The notes: generated by a model from the sequence alone, not told the origin. 64,000 nucleotides of DNA from Cycas panzhihuaensis (GCA_023213395.1 CM041465.1:127789741-127853740), one strand, 5' to 3'. Positions 11,780 through 24,795 are shown, numbered from the stretch's first letter. Numbers and translations are program-made.

Positions 11780-12289
11780 ATTGATCCTATACTTTACAAG
11801 TAGTTAGTTGGTAGTTTGATCTACTTAATATCAACTCATCTAAATATCATGCATTCAATAAGTATGGTATCCAAATTTATGCGAGAACCTAAGACATCAT
11901 ATTAGCAAGCAACAAAGAGAATCCTTTGATACCTAAAAGGCACAATTAGTTATGGGTTATATTATAAATCCTTGACAAACTTTAGATTGGTTGGCTATAC
12001 AAATTTGGATTGGGTAAGTTGTGTTGATGATAGGAAATCTACATCTGATTACACTGTTAGTATGGGATCAACACTAATTGCTTGGAGTACTAAGAATCAA
12101 AATACAATATCCCTATCTACTACAAAAGTAAAGGACAAAGTAGTAGTAGTAGGAGTGTATGAGATAGTTTGGCTAAGACGATTACTCCAAGACCTATAAG
12201 TAAGACATGATGGACCTATACATATGATGTGTGATAATCAAAGTACAATTCAAATGATTTATAATCTAGTGTTTCATGGAATAATGAAA
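11780..12289 (+). pseudogene. Copia A RNase H pseudogene, split by gypsy D
   Basis: The frame VGYTNLDWVSCVDDRKSTSD and STKNQNTISLSTTKVKDKVV is the copia RNase H domain; the usual Asp/Glu residues are partly retained. It runs to FHGIMKHM at 12289 and continues at 42280 as INIQHHFIMEFV, exactly where gypsy D sits. RNase H would remove the RNA template. Confidence 0.88.
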
Positions 12290-12294
12290 CATAT

Positions 12295-14694
12295 GATTTC
12301 ACTAAAACCTAGCCTTTGGTTTGTATTTATGACTTTTGATATGTCTCTTGTATAGTTTCATGGAAAAAAGTGAATGATAGACTTATTCAATGATGAGTTA
12401 AACCATGTTTTGATGAAGAAATATATAGATTTTTGAATGATGATGTGATGTGTATTTTACTATCACCTGTAAATGACTGAGACTATGGCATTGAAAAAGC
12501 TTCTTTCACAATCAATTTAATCTAATGCATCCTTTAAAACTTATTATTTTTATGTTTTATTCTTGATTTCACCCAAAATTTTATCATTTTTAATCATTTT
12601 TGGGCTTGTACTTATCATTTTTATCTTGTTTTGGGTCTCTTTACTCATTCATAAAGTCATTTGTACTTTAATTTATATTTAAAAATTAAATTTTGACTTT
12701 TTATGAGTTAGCTTTTATTTTTCCATTTATCACATTTTTGGTGTTGCCAAAGATGTGACCAATCACATTTTTAGAGTAAAGTCATATTTTTATAGGTCTA
12801 AAAATGTGACCAATTATATTTTTGACTGTCACGCATACAAAACTCGTCCAATGCGCCAGATTTTTGTATGTTGCCACCCAGATTTAATGGAATCTTATCC
12901 TTTTAATGCCCAGGAATGATGAGTAGGGTTTTGTCATTTGTAATTATGAGTTAGATTATGAATTTCTTAAAATTTTATGAATTTCTTAGTGACTTTTAGA
13001 GATTTTTTTAGGACTACTACTATTATGACTTCAATTTTGATTTTGAAGATATTTATGGGTGAAATCAAAAGAGGAATTTAATGCTATGACCTAGTGCCTC
13101 ACTAATACTCAAATATTGATGGTTTGATCTTTAACTTTTATGGTTTTTTCCAAAGTTCGTAGCCTCAAAGTTCTTCTAAATGGGTAAGGTCTTTCCTATG
13201 TAGTTTTTTCTTATCTTATTATATTTCTAAAGGTTGTCTTTTGCTCATAGCTTACTCTTTCTTTTGGCTGATTATGATGGTGATTTTATATACTTTTTTG
13301 GGCTTGAAATACTTGTGGAAAGACCATCACTTTGCGGGGTCTATAAGGGGTAGACTAAAGTGGGGCATGGTCATCTCTCCACCATTCATATAACTATCCC
13401 TTCCCATTCTTACATAGCAATTTATATTTCAAGTAATTTACCTTCTCTTTTATCTTTGTTTGGATATAGTTTAGCCCTTCTTATTTGTTGTTTTCTTTCC
13501 TTTACTTATTTTAAAGGAAAGCATTAGGAAATATTGATTAGCTGAAAGAAAATAACCATTTTGAGGCAGATTTATGCAATAGGAAAGAAGTTTTGACTTT
13601 ATAGTTTTATTGTTTGTTTGATTTCACTCTTGAGTTTATATTCTTTTCCTTCAAAATAAAATTTAAAGTGCTGAATAATAAGTGCATGATTGATTTTTCA
13701 GATTGTTAAAGATTCAAGGATCCTTTTGGAGTATTTCTTGTTTCAATTGAGATAGAATCTTTAAAGCTAATATCTTGTATGAGGACTATTATTGAGTTTC
13801 GTTATTTACATACAACCTCAAAGGTTTGAAAAGTTATTTTAAACAATAATAACATGTTATTTGAAGTCTCTCTTTTTGTGTCATAGATCATTCATTCAAA
13901 GAAATAGTTGCATGTGTGCAAAATGAAATCTTCTAACTAGCATTACATGTTGTTAATTTCTTTGGAAGCTTGCATAAACAATTACATCGTATATTGTATT
14001 TCTTGGTAGTATCTTTCCTTTCATTGTAAGGTGTGAATATTGCATATAGAAGGATAATTTCATATTTGCACTTGTATACCTCATCTCTAAAGTAAAAAGA
14101 AAAAGGGACAAAAGAAAAAAATATACATTGCATGCATTTAGTCCTAGTTCCTTTTACTTATTGGATAAAGGTAGAATAAGCCTTTTAGTTTCATAGATTG
14201 CCTTGGTTTATTTAGTTTCATTTTGTTAAACATAACAAAACAAAATATAAAAAACAAACAAATAAATAAACAAAACATACAAAAATAAGATGAAATAAAA
14301 AAAAAAAAAATCAAGAAAAAGAAAGAAAATTCTTCCATTTACTTAACCCTTTTCTACATCTAAGTAAAACTCAAAAAGTTGAAAAGATTAAAGAATAGGT
14401 GTCCCTAGGAAGGATATTGAAGATACTATCAGAGTAGTTCTGGATCTAGAACTCATTCACCCAGTTGTATAGGTTAGTGGATTCTACCACCTCCCTTACA
14501 TCCAAGTCTTTTATCACGTTCTTCATCCATATCTCATTTGAAGGCATAGCTAGGTGAAAACTCCTTCTTAGGAGTTGGGAAAAGGTGGTTACTTAGGTAT
14601 TCTTAAACCTTATATATCTTGATTCTAATTGACATAAAGGAAACACGCCATTGATTGAGAGATATTTAGTTTAGGTCCACCTAAGACAACACCA
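12295..14694 (+). repeat. Gypsy D 5' LTR
   Basis: 2400 bp, colinear with 39877-42274. Differences are mostly A/G and C/T transitions plus small indels. It ends ACACCA. The first base is G here and T in the 3' copy, so the terminal TG has been lost. Minus-strand short ORFs inside (13933-14338) are coincidental. Confidence 0.93.
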
Positions 14695-14718
14695 TCTTTC
14701 TAGTGACTATACTGGGGA
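14695..14718 (+). promoter_or_regulatory. Gypsy D primer binding site region
   Basis: A short spacer TCTTTC follows the LTR, then TAGTGACTATACTGGGGA. This resembles the TGGCGACTCTGCTGGGGA form reported for Ogre/Tat elements, thought to pair with tRNA-Arg. The family assignment is from memory. Confidence 0.6.
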
Positions 14719-15960
14719 GCTACCGTTTATTTTCTTTTAAAGTAATAGAAACTACAACACCTACTCCTAGGTACTCTTTGAGACTCCAAGGCCTTCCACC
14801 AAATTATTAAGTACACCCTTTGCACTTTCATCATGAAGTCTCATCATCTTATGTCGAATCTTCAAAACTTCAAGCATAAGACACTCATGTTTATTCTTCT
14901 AAAGGTTCAACTCAATTGTATAACATACCGGTGGAATAAGGATATATTAAACCCTCTCAATACCCTAGTGATTATTCTTTTGTAGATCCCTCTTTTGCAC
15001 AAGAAGAACCACCTTCTGATCAACTATATCCATCCTTCTTTGAGTTAGTTCTCACCATGATTCCTACTCCACTATACATGCCTGGTTACCAAGATCCATT
15101 TTACCTAAAGACTCATACCATGACATCCCTACCATAACATTTTCACATTGATCCTTTAGGTGAGGATTATGAGTCAATAGAAGTTGAGCCTCCACCTCAT
15201 GCCATTCAGCCTCCTTACCCTTCTCACCCTCCTTCACCTAGACCTTTATCATGATCCCATTCCCCTCCTTTGGAGGAAGTGGATAACCATAGGTCAACTC
15301 ATTTATAACCTCACCACTCTCCTCCTAGACAACACATTCAGATCCACTCTCCTCATGTTGTACTATCTACCCATGGAGATACTACCATCATTTCTACTTA
15401 TGGCAACCTTAGTGTCTCTCATGTACCCACTTCTAGTCAGGTGGTTATGCCTTCACTTAGTTTGTGACCTATTTATTCTTACACCACTAGAGTTAGGTCT
15501 TCTTGTGCTATTTCTTCTACCACTTAATTACCTCCTCATATGTCATATATGATTTCATCTCATGGTGTTAGACCTTGACCACCATCTCTTAGGGTATCTA
15601 ATATGGTTCCTTCTTCATAATATATTTCTTATAATCACCCCATCCATCTTCATCCTTCAGCTAGTCAATCACAAGTGTTGAGAGTTTTTTATCCTACTTC
15701 TTCCTTATACATTATTAGACCTACTCCACAAGCTAATCTTTTTATTGCTTTTAATCTAATCTTTCCATAATATCCCATACCCCAAACCAACTCTATCATA
15801 AATCTCATAGCATGATTTAATCCTCCCTGTACTTTTCCATCTCATAATACTTTGTAACCACAATAATAATAACAATCACAACAACTTGTTCATTCATCTA
15901 TTCTACATCCATTCTCCCTGCCTCAATGTGCTACTACATTGAGGCCAAGGAGGCTCTTTC
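14719..15960 (+). pseudogene. Gypsy D leader and Pro/Ser/His-rich gag N-terminus
   Basis: From about 15050 the frame is rich in Pro, Ser, His and Tyr (for example PPHAIQPPYPSHPPSPR near 15190), typical of the low-complexity gag N-terminus of large Tat-like elements. It is broken by repeated TAG/TAA stops. Bases 14719-15050 show no domain. The 122-codon ORF at 15184 is a different frame and looks like a shadow. Confidence 0.5.
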
Positions 15961-16520
15961 TCGACTATATGAAGTCTCCATTCTCAGGCGATATTCTTTT
16001 ATAATCTATACCTCATTTTCTTCCTAAGTTGCCTAAATTCTCTAGTGACTCTTCTCAAGATCTTGCTTCCCATATATAGGTATTTACACTTACTTGTATA
16101 TATTTCATGCCATACAATTATATCATGATGTGCTTATTCCCTAAATCACTTTAAGGTGATGCCTTGAAGTAATTTTACCATCTCTTCTAAGATTCCATCC
16201 TCTCATTCCAATAATTAGTTGACTTGTTTATCAACTACTTTGATGTAGCAAGGCTATTTGAATTAGGTATTAAATCTCTGTTAGCCATTAAGTAGAACTA
16301 TGATGAGACCTCAAGTGACTTTGTTAGAAGATTTCAAGACTAGGTACATGCCTATCACTTGAATCTTGATATGAGATTATTATTTGATCTATTTACTAAT
16401 GTATTGAGGTCCCACATGCACTTAAAAGTCTTAAAACTTAGTCCTCAAATGTATGAAAAAATAATTGATTGATGCTTAGTCTTAGAAACATTTGAAATTT
16501 AGGCGGGTATCAAGAAGATT
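15960..16520 (+). pseudogene. gag: Gypsy D gag (Retrotrans_gag domain)
   Basis: From LPKLPKFSSDSSQDLASH the frame proceeds through MMCLFPKSL, GDALK (then a stop where Trp is usual), LVDLFINYFDVARLFELG, YDETSSDFVRRFQD and VHAYHLNLDMRLLFDLF. This is the ordered pattern of the Ty3/gypsy gag domain (xFPxSLxGxAxxWF...LxxxFxxxF). Stops are mostly TAG. The role is particle assembly and RNA packaging. Confidence 0.82.
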
Positions 16521-17370
16521 GGGAAACCTATGCCTTCTAAAGAAGTAATTTAAACTATAAGGGCTTCCCATCCTGAACCCACTCATGATCACCTAACCTC
16601 TTCTACTAGATCGTTAGAGTGAGTGATCAATAATAAATTATGTGTTGATGGTTCTTCTTAAGGTCAGCCTTCATAGGAGACCAAAATTATTCATCTTATT
16701 AAAGGAAGGAAGAAACAAGCTTCTCCTCTACCTCCTCCTCCCTTCAGAAAAATAAAATGATGCTCATACCATCAAACTGATGCATATGATAGAAGTGAGT
16801 GTTATACCATTTAAAATATAACCCAAAATACAAACATCCAACTAAATCACTCTTCTTAGTCACCTCAAGACTAAATGATCCATAAGGATCCATTACCTCG
16901 ACATAATGAGAAAATAAGTAAAGATGATAAAGGTAAGGAAAAATAAGTCCAAGATAATGAAGGTGAACTTTGAGTTCTAATTCATTAAAGAAGACTACCA
17001 CTACCTCAAATCCTTCAATAAAAAGAACTAACAATCAATCCCATGTACCTCTTAAAGGTGGGGACACCAAGAGAACTATAAATATGGTCAAGACCATAAA
17101 GAGTGTAGGTTTATCTAAATCATCTACTGATTTGATAGTAAGGAATCTTGGATTTTTGCCTCTTGTACCCTCCTCATCCCATCAAGTTTAGGTCCATTCC
17201 ATCTAGTATTAAGGATAGATCATTCTCTTTGGTTGAGGAGTTAAAGACTATTCCAGTAGGTATATCAGTTATCGATTTGCTGAAGTGTTACCCTAAGTAA
17301 CATCAACTTTTATTTGATGTATTAGGAGTTTCTACAATAGTTTCTTCACCCACCTCTATGCTTTCTTTCA
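16520..17370 (+). other. Gypsy D gag C-terminus / linker, no clear domain
   Basis: Basic, lysine-rich and serine-rich coding-like sequence with stops. No intact CCHC knuckle is seen. It leads to the protease. Confidence 0.45.
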
Positions 17371-17511
17371 ACCTAGCTACCTTGTATAGTTATTCTACCT
17401 ATGCGTTGAATGATATACCTCTATTTTACATTGAGATTGTAAAGGATGATATCAATATTAAGAGAGTTATTATTGATGAGGGATCATCTATCTATGTAAT
17501 CTCTCTTCGTC
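17370..17511 (+). pseudogene. Gypsy D protease N-terminal half
   Basis: The frame NDIPLFYIEIVKDDINIKRV is followed by IIDEGSSIYVISLRL. This is the aspartic protease active-site region, where D-x-G-S/A is expected; here the triplet is D-E-G. Copia E is inserted directly after SLRL, and the frame resumes at 25916. Confidence 0.8.
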
Positions 17512-17846
17512 TATTGGAGTTAAGGACATAGTGGATAGACTCCAAAGTCGTTTCAAATGAGTTAACCATAGTTTCAATATAAAGGCCATGTTAAAAAATA
17601 CCAGGGAGGCATTCCCCATTATTATATAGTTTTGGGGAGGCAGCAAGTGCCTCTACCTAACACTAAATTAAAAATTTAAATAAATAATAAAATAATGAAT
17701 AAATTATTAAATAATATACCTTAGGTTAGCATTGATGGCTCCATGTCAGCTCTAGATAGCTGCATGGTAGCTTTAGATGGCATGAGGTGCCTTTTTAGGG
17801 GCCTAAGGTGGGTGCACATATTTTAATATTAGGGATTATCCTAACA
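17512..17846 (-). repeat. Copia E 3' LTR
   Basis: 335 bp. On the minus strand it begins TGTTAGGATAATCCC. The partner at 25576 is colinear. Confidence 0.93.
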
Positions 17847-17860
17847 TTCTCCCCCATAAT
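17847..17860 (-). promoter_or_regulatory. Copia E polypurine tract
   Basis: TTCTCCCCCATAAT on the + strand is the purine run ATTATGGGGGAGAA next to the 3' LTR on the minus strand. Copia F has the same tract at 47562. Confidence 0.85.
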
Positions 17861-17879
17861 GGCCAATGTGTAGAACTCC

Positions 17880-18580
17880 CAACTTGTCTCTGAACTTATG
17901 AAATTTGATCTTTACCAAAGCTTTTATAAAGATGTTAGCTGCTTAATCTTTTATATTATAATATGCTAATTCTATTTTGCCTACTTATACTACCTCTTAA
18001 ATGAAATGGTACTGTGTCTCAATATACTTTGTTCTTCTACGAAATACTAGATTCTTTGTCATTTATATTATGCTATGATTATCACACTAGATTCTTATTG
18101 GCCCTTTTTATACTAACTAAAAATCCTATAATAGTCTCATTTTCTAAACTATTTCACATGCCACTAAGACTGTTGCTTTGTATTCAGCTTCTACTGTAGA
18201 TAAAGATAATGTAATCTACTTTTTGGTGTTCCAAGCTATAGCTGCCAAGCCCATACTAAAAATGTAACTAGAAGTTGATTTTCTATCATCAATATCACCT
18301 GCCCAATCTGAATCTATGTGCCCAACCAATCTAAAATTTAGAGAGTATTTATAGAACAACCCATATTCTAATGTGTCTTTTAGATATCATAAAATTCTCT
18401 TAGTTTCTTGCTAATGAGATGTCTTGGGTTCTTGTATAAATCTTGATACTGTACTAGCTACATGCATGGTGTCTAGTCAAGTGGAAGTTAGGTAAATAAG
18501 GCTTCTAATCAACTGTCTATAGAGAGTAGAATCTACTGGTATAAATTCATTGAGTTTAGATAATTTAAGTCTAGATTCAG
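17880..18580 (-). pseudogene. Copia E RNase H and pol C-terminus
   Basis: Read on the minus strand, this shows the copia RNase H region, including the equivalents of CMHVASTVSRFIQEPK, GYSLNFRLVGHIDSDWAGD and DRKSTSSYI, followed by the segment leading to the PPT. It matches the same region of copia F (47580-48200). Stops are frequent. Confidence 0.75.
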
Positions 18581-18599
18581 TAAGAATATCTAAAGGTTT

Positions 18600-19420
18600 A
18601 CAATCCACCATCCTGAACTTCTAAAGTAAGTCTAAGGTATATTTCCTTTGAGAGATAAATATGCCATTTTCTCTTTGCCATACTTCTAGACCTAAGAAAT
18701 AATGTAATTCTCCAAGGACTATCATTTTAAATTCTTTGCATATGTTTGCCTTAAAACTCTGTAGAAGTTATGGATCATTATCAATGTAGTCAAGATCATC
18801 TACATAAAGTCCCATGATTAAAATAGATTCTCCTTTGATTTTGATATATAGGTTTGGATCAGATTAAGATCTTTCAAACCCTGATTTCTGAAATATTTAT
18901 CAATACATGAATACCATGCCATGGGGGCTTATTTTAAGCCATAAAGTGCTTTCTTAAGTTTATATACTTTATTTCCCTCCCCCCCCCCTCCTCTATTTTT
19001 AAAACTAAGGGGTTGAGAGACATAAATATCTTCTTTAATATGTCTATTAAGAAAGGCACTTTTGATGTCCATTTGATGAATGTTTCAACCCATTTGTATA
19101 GTTTCCATGTAGATAATAGGAGTAAAGGTCTCACTGTAATCAATGCCTTCTCATTAGGCATTACATTTAATGACATATCTTTCCTTATATTTGATAATAG
19201 AACCATTTGATCTAAATTTTATTTTATATACCCATTTTGTGCCAATGGCTTTCTTATTAGGTGGAAGATCGACTAATTCCCAAGTATCATTTATGATGAT
19301 AGAATTATATTTTTCTTCCATTACCTTTTCTTAATTATCTTATGTATTGGCCTCTTCAAATGTTTGAGGCTCATGCGATTCTATAACTTTACTCATGAGG
19401 GCAAAATCCACCTTCTTTGA
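18600..19420 (-). pseudogene. Copia E reverse transcriptase pseudogene
   Basis: Minus-strand blocks run from NDTWELVDLPPNKKAIGTKW at about 19290 through the fingers/palm to GLYVDDLDYIDND at about 18790, which contains the catalytic YVDD. A poly-C run (CCCCTCCCCCCCCC-like) near 18975 lies where a short variable loop (EEGG-like) is expected. Multiple stops. Confidence 0.85.
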
Positions 19421-19639
19421 GTGAGTTGATCATCTATTAAAACTGGTGTCCAAGATGTTATCCCTGTCATGATTTCTTTGGACCCATTTTAAAAGGCATT
19501 ATGGAGGAGGTTGAGAAGAGTTTCCCTCCCTACATGGTTTATCAATGAATTGTCTAGAGTTAAACATATGTGGTACATATCTTGAATTAGTTGAGGTGTC
19601 AAGATTTATCATTACTTATTTACTTTTTTCTTGGTCATT

Positions 19640-20335
19640 ATCGTAGCAAGTGTCTTCCTAGAATTTTACATCTCTACTTACCATAACCTTCCTTGTCTTA
19701 GGATCATAGACCTTATATGATTTGAAGGTTTCACTATAACTAATAAATATGCATTTAATACTATGGTTGTCTAGCTTGGATCTTCTTTGATCAGGTACAT
19801 ATACATAGTCTAAATAGCAAAAAACTCTTAAGTGATGGATATTTATCTTGTAACCTATCCAAGATTTTTCAGGTATTTTCCACCTTAGGGATTTGGTAGA
19901 GCACCTATTGAGTAGATATACAAAGGTATAGACTACTTCCATGAAAAATTCATGTCCCAAATTTTTGTTTTACCATTTCTATAATGGTGTAGTTTTTTCT
20001 CTTAGCTACACCATTTTGTTATGGAGTGTAGGGATTTATGAGTTGTCTTGTTATCCCATGATGCATGCAATATGCCTTAAATTTATTAGAAATGAATTCT
20101 CCCCTACTATCTAATCTTAGTGAGAGAATTTTATATCTATTTTGTCATTCCACAGAGGTTTTAAAGTCAACAAAGCATTAGAAGGCATCTGATTTAAACT
20201 TTAGGAAGAATACCCAAGTCTTTCTTGTATAGTAATCAATAAATGTAATAAAGTAACATGCACCTACCAATGGGGGGACATCCATAGGACCACAAATATC
20301 TATATAAACTAGTTGAAGTGGTTTAGATGCTTAAT
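19640..20335 (-). pseudogene. Copia E integrase pseudogene
   Basis: Minus-strand frame: PLQLVYIDICGPMDVPP (first catalytic Asp), ITFIDYYTRKTWVFFLKFKS, then a region equivalent to LRLDSRGEFIS and the QNGVAKRKNYTI block with Glu lost. The C-terminal open part at 19658-19960 reads FFMEVVYTFVYLLNRCSTKS and HHLRVFCYLDYVYV. It would join element DNA to host DNA. Stops are mostly TAG on the coding strand. Confidence 0.87.
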
Positions 20336-20960
20336 AATTATAATCAGGAAAGCTCACTCTATGCTGTTTGCCAAGTAAGCATCCTTTGCAAATGTTTTTA
20401 TCCACTTCAATATTGGGCAACCCATTAACCATGCCCATCTTTTTCATTAAAGTCAAACTACTATAGTTTAGATGTCTAAATCTCTTATGCTATAAGTCAC
20501 TATCTAGTTTAATTATGGTTCTTAAGGTATAAGTGTCTGATGGGGTAAGGACAAGTTCAAAGAGTCTATCTTTTGTCATTTTTTCTTTGGCTACAACTGC
20601 CTTGTTTCTTCTCTTGTATCTAATTGTACATTCTCCATTATCAAATATGACCTTATAGTATTGGACCATCATCTATCCTATTGATAGTAGATTTTTCTTC
20701 AAAGTAGGGACATATAATACATTATCAAGGTGTCTATATTCCTATGTATCTATCATGAGAGCAACATTTCCTCTACCAAATGACTCATGGGAGGTGTCAT
20801 CAGTAAATATTATTGATTCTCTTTGGTTTTATCTAAAGTGTGAAATAAATTCTCCTTGTGTGTCATATGAGTAGAGCAACCTAAATCAATATACTAGCTA
20901 TCATCTTCCTCTTTATGGGTAATATAACTAGATAAAAAAAGTCTAATATTATCCCTTATT
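20336..20960 (-). pseudogene. Copia E protease and GAG-pre-integrase
   Basis: The open stretch at 20490-20672 (YYKVIFDNGECTIRYKRRNK...) is followed by the H-x-R-x-x-H-L-N type zinc site (HKRFRHLNYSSLTLMKK) and NICKGCLLGKQHRVSF. The protease region upstream at 20700-20960 is closely similar to copia F (DSW.IDLGCS.HMTHKEN pattern), with decayed catalytic residues. Confidence 0.82.
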
Positions 20961-20969
20961 TCAATTATT

Positions 20970-22080
20970 GTATTGGCACTACCTTTTGTAGGTGGTCCAT
21001 ATTTTAAAAAATACTTATCTTCTATATGACCATTATGATTACAATATGTACAATATAATGTGCCTCTTCTCCTATAACTTAAACTTCGACTATGAGGATG
21101 TGGTCTATCTATGTGAGATGGTCTTCCCCTTTCCTCATAATGTGGGACTTAATTGTCCCTTAGTCTATCGTCATAATAATTGGGATTTGATCTTTGAGCT
21201 TATATATTCCCATTGTAATTTAGGCAATATGGATGTGCCTCTGGTTATTTCTCTTGATTTTGATATCTAGGAGGATTGATATTTCTTTGGTTTACTTCTT
21301 GTCTCCTTTGGTGAGGAGCTTAATACTTAGGTGGTACATCTTAATGCACGTCCCTTTTAGGATTTCTTTCTCTTCTTTTGGGTGATAGTTCTCTAGACTT
21401 AGATATACCAACTTAATAATTGGACTGGATTTTTGCCTTGGTAGCAAATGTATGTTTAAGAGATTCATTTAAGTTCTATTGCTCTTCAACTGCTATCAAC
21501 AAAGCATTTAATTATTCCATCTTAAGGGTACATAAGTCTTTGGATACCCCTATACTTGTTACTACCATTTTGAATCTTCTTACAACACTTACACATCTCA
21601 AAATTCATTCTACTACTCTCTGTTCAGTTAGCATATCTCCAAGTGATCTTATTTGATTTACTATATCTTGTATCTTTGTTATAAATTCTATCACAGATTC
21701 AATTAGCATCATGTGTAAGTTCTTGAATTTACTTCTTAAAGTTTAAAGTTTAGAAGATATAACCCCTTCATAGATTTATTATAAGGTATCCCATACCTCT
21801 TTCAATTTTGTAGACTCACTAACTCTTGGAAAAATATGGTCTTCCAATGTGCAAAAAATGAGAGAGTAAGAGCTTTGTTGTCTTTCTTAACCTTTTCCTT
21901 ATAAGCCACCTTTTCAACATCTGTGGCATTTTGACCTAGTTCATTATAACCTATCTTCACAATTTGCCACATGTCATTAGCTATGAGGATAGGTGTTATC
22001 CTCCTATTCTAATTTAGAAAGTTGGATCCATAGAACTTAAGAATAATCATATTTCCAAAACTTGTTGCTATTTCTTAACT
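20970..22080 (-). pseudogene. gag: Copia E gag pseudogene
   Basis: On the minus strand the frame begins near 22070 (ATSFGNMIILKF), then NDMWQIVKIGYNELGQNATD and VAYKEKVKKDNKALTLSFF, very similar to copia F gag at 51795. A zinc-knuckle remnant CTYCNHNGHIEDKYF lies near 21040. Plus-strand ORFs at 20992 and 21420 are shadows of this gene. Confidence 0.85.
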
Positions 22081-24640
22081 AGGTTTTGTAGAAAAAATAT
22101 CTTTAGATAGGATGATATTTTCCCAAAGTTGGGTTTTAATATTAACCCAAAAAATAAGGTTTAAAGTTTTTCCTAAAGTTTATAAGTTTCTTAGTCCCTA
22201 TAAAGGCTTCTAGGCTCTAAGTCCAAGTTTCTTTAAGGGAAACCTTTGATTATTATCTTGTCTAATGGAACTTACCCATAAGTGGAAAAACAGAGACCCA
22301 ATATACTAGTATGTAAGCTCTAGAATCGATATACCTTAGTACATGAGCTGCTAAGAAGGTTGTTACACCCCCCTAAATTATTAGTCCACTTGTGCGAGAC
22401 TTATGCCTAACGATAGATCTAGCAGTAAAGGTTTTATAAACGAAGGCACTCACCCTCTCTAGGTGTAGCCTTGGTCTCTGAACTCTAAAAAGAAAAGGTT
22501 CTCCACCTCAACCTACCACCTAATACACCTTATAGCCAATGACATTTCTCATCCAATATTAGTAGGCCAAGGGCATGCACGTGGTGGTAACTTCAGGGGT
22601 CCTCACTATTCCCCTTGCAAGGCTAGAAAAATGTGTGGTAAATTTGGGATATTATTTTTATTAATGTGAAAAATTTGAATTAGATGTGGTCTTGCTTAAG
22701 CATATAAGGATTCCTTTTAAACAAGAAATAAAATGAAAGAAACTTTAAGCAAGACTAAATATTTCAAATGAAAGTAATAAGCAATACTTTGTATCAATTC
22801 ACTATGAAAATAAAGTAAATGATCAAGATATTCCTTCTTTAATGAATTAGAAAATGAATGTCAATATACAAGTTAATGTCTTTTAAATTAATATACTCTT
22901 TGAAAATAAAGTACACAAGAATACAATATGCACCTTCTCTAAGTGATGTAAAGAATTAACGAAGCTTTTAATATTTGAATGCCCTTAATTCGAGAATGTT
23001 AAGTGAATCTTTAATGTATAAAATAAATAAAAAAGACTTGTAACTATGCCTTTGCTATGCACTTCTCAAGCTTAAGAATATGACTTTAAGATAAATAAGA
23101 AAGCTTCTTTGACTAATGAACCAATGCACTTTACGATATATAAACATTATTGCAAATATTCTTTGTAATAATGTAAATGTAATAACAAGAAGTTCTTTTG
23201 TAAGTTTATAAGCAAACTAGGTATAACCTTGAGATTTTTAAGAAGATTTAATACTTGAAATGATCAAATATATTCAAGAAATATTTTGAATTTAGATGAA
23301 AGAGTTTGATAAAAAATAGTTAAGGTAAGAAATACATATTTGTTGTATTGGTCCAAGTAGGCCTCCTAATCCTCAAGAAGTTAAAGTTGAAGCTAAATAG
23401 TTGAAAATCACTTTGCAAGCTTATAAACTTTAATAAATATCATTAATAACTGATTAATATGTAAATAAGGCTCGAATATATTCAATTAAGATGAAAAAAA
23501 TGGATCAAAAATATTTTAAACGTGTCTCATTAGGGCTAAAATAGAGCCTTGACTCAAGGAGCTTTAAACACCTATAAAATAGTGTCAAAATAAGACAAAA
23601 CTAGTTCTAATATGTAGAGCTCTGAAAATCCTTTTTGATGGTTCTTATAGTTTGAAAAATGGAGCTATAACAGTTAATTTATTAAAGAAACAACGAACAA
23701 ACCCATTTATAGTAAGTGAAATAAGTGAAAAAAATAAGGTTAACTTTGACCAACTCAAATATTATAGAAATAAAATCAAAATGAATAAAGGATGGCACCA
23801 AGCTAAAGAGCTCTAAAATACAAATCCAACAAGCCCAACTTTATGAAAAACTAACACTCCAGTATGAAGTTATAATAGAAACGCCAAACATTCCTCTTTG
23901 TATATAAACAAAAAATGAAAATTTAAAAATGAAATATGATTAGCCCCTTTTAAAAACAAAAAACACAGTCATATGAGACCAAATATAACCAAATAAGTAT
24001 GGTGGAGGGGGCTAATGTAAAATAAAATGCTCAGAATTTAAATAGAAATTAAATTTATTTAAATTTACTAAGAGCTTTAGAAAAAATAAAATAAAATAAT
24101 AAAATATAATTGACCATTAATAACATGACAAGGTTGATATAAAACAACATGTATACTGATTCTATGGAGGAGATTTCTCCTGAAAGAATTGACAAAACCT
24201 TGAGCCATCTTCTCTGCTAGATAGAAAAACTAAAAAATAGTCAGAATAAGTAGTCATAAGTAATGGTTTTGATTGTCCATTGGAGAGTAAGATTTGGTTA
24301 AAATAAGATCAACTTATAAAATCTAAAATTGAAAGCAAAAATCAATGAGATTAATGCAAAAGATTTGAGATCTGAATAAAAACTTCTCCAAAGTGATGCT
24401 AAGTTTTATATCATTAAAGTCTTTTGCAAAAAATTATTTATTAGATAATAAAGTAGTGCCACACAAGGCTATATACACCATGCATAGGTCACCCGTGTGT
24501 AGACAAAGAATATGAGAGGGCTCTGCCATGACTAAATTCAATTGGCTCTAATAAAGTGCCAAGTCATTGGAGGGCAAATTCCACCTAAGAAGCAATGGAC
24601 ATTTTACTCTATACTGCCTATGTATATATATAGCTTAAGC
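22081..24640 (-). other. Copia E leader, part without recognisable gene
   Basis: Long untranslated leader between gag and PBS. Bases 22260-22630 closely match 52030-52400 in copia F, a conserved leader block that includes ATATACTAGTATGTAAGCTC. The rest is A-rich with no domain seen. Leaders of this length are unusual for copia. Confidence 0.6.
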
Positions 24641-24654
24641 TTACATCATAAAAT

Positions 24655-24795
24655 GAAGCAACTTAGGTATATTAATGATGATAATATTTCTCTAGATCTC
24701 TATTGTGATAATAAAGTATCTAATAGAATGTATACAATATTCAACTTCCTTCCAAAGAATCTATGGGAACAATTCAACCGATTCATGAAAAGCGG
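24655..24795 (+). pseudogene. Captured P4-ATPase (phospholipid flippase) N-terminal fragment
   Basis: Within the ORF at 24542-24847 the frame reads KMKQLRYINDDN, then DNKVSNRMYTIFNFLPKNLW and EQFNRFM. This matches the N-terminal signature of plant P4-type ATPases (aminophospholipid flippases of the ALA family): N-x-V-S-T-T-K-Y-T-x-x-x-F-L-P-K-x-L-x-E-Q-F-x-R-x-A-N. In the intact protein this segment leads into the first membrane helix. Similarity stops after NRFM, and the residues that follow are unidentified. It lies antisense to copia E, between PBS and gag. It is an intron-free gene scrap and cannot function as a flippase. Assignment is by motif recognition only. Confidence 0.72.

Noticed and set aside
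15184-15552. 122-codon Leu-rich ORF as a membrane protein
   Set aside because: It is an alternative frame of the Pro/Ser/His-rich gag N-terminus of gypsy D; the Leu richness comes from CTC/CTT codons.
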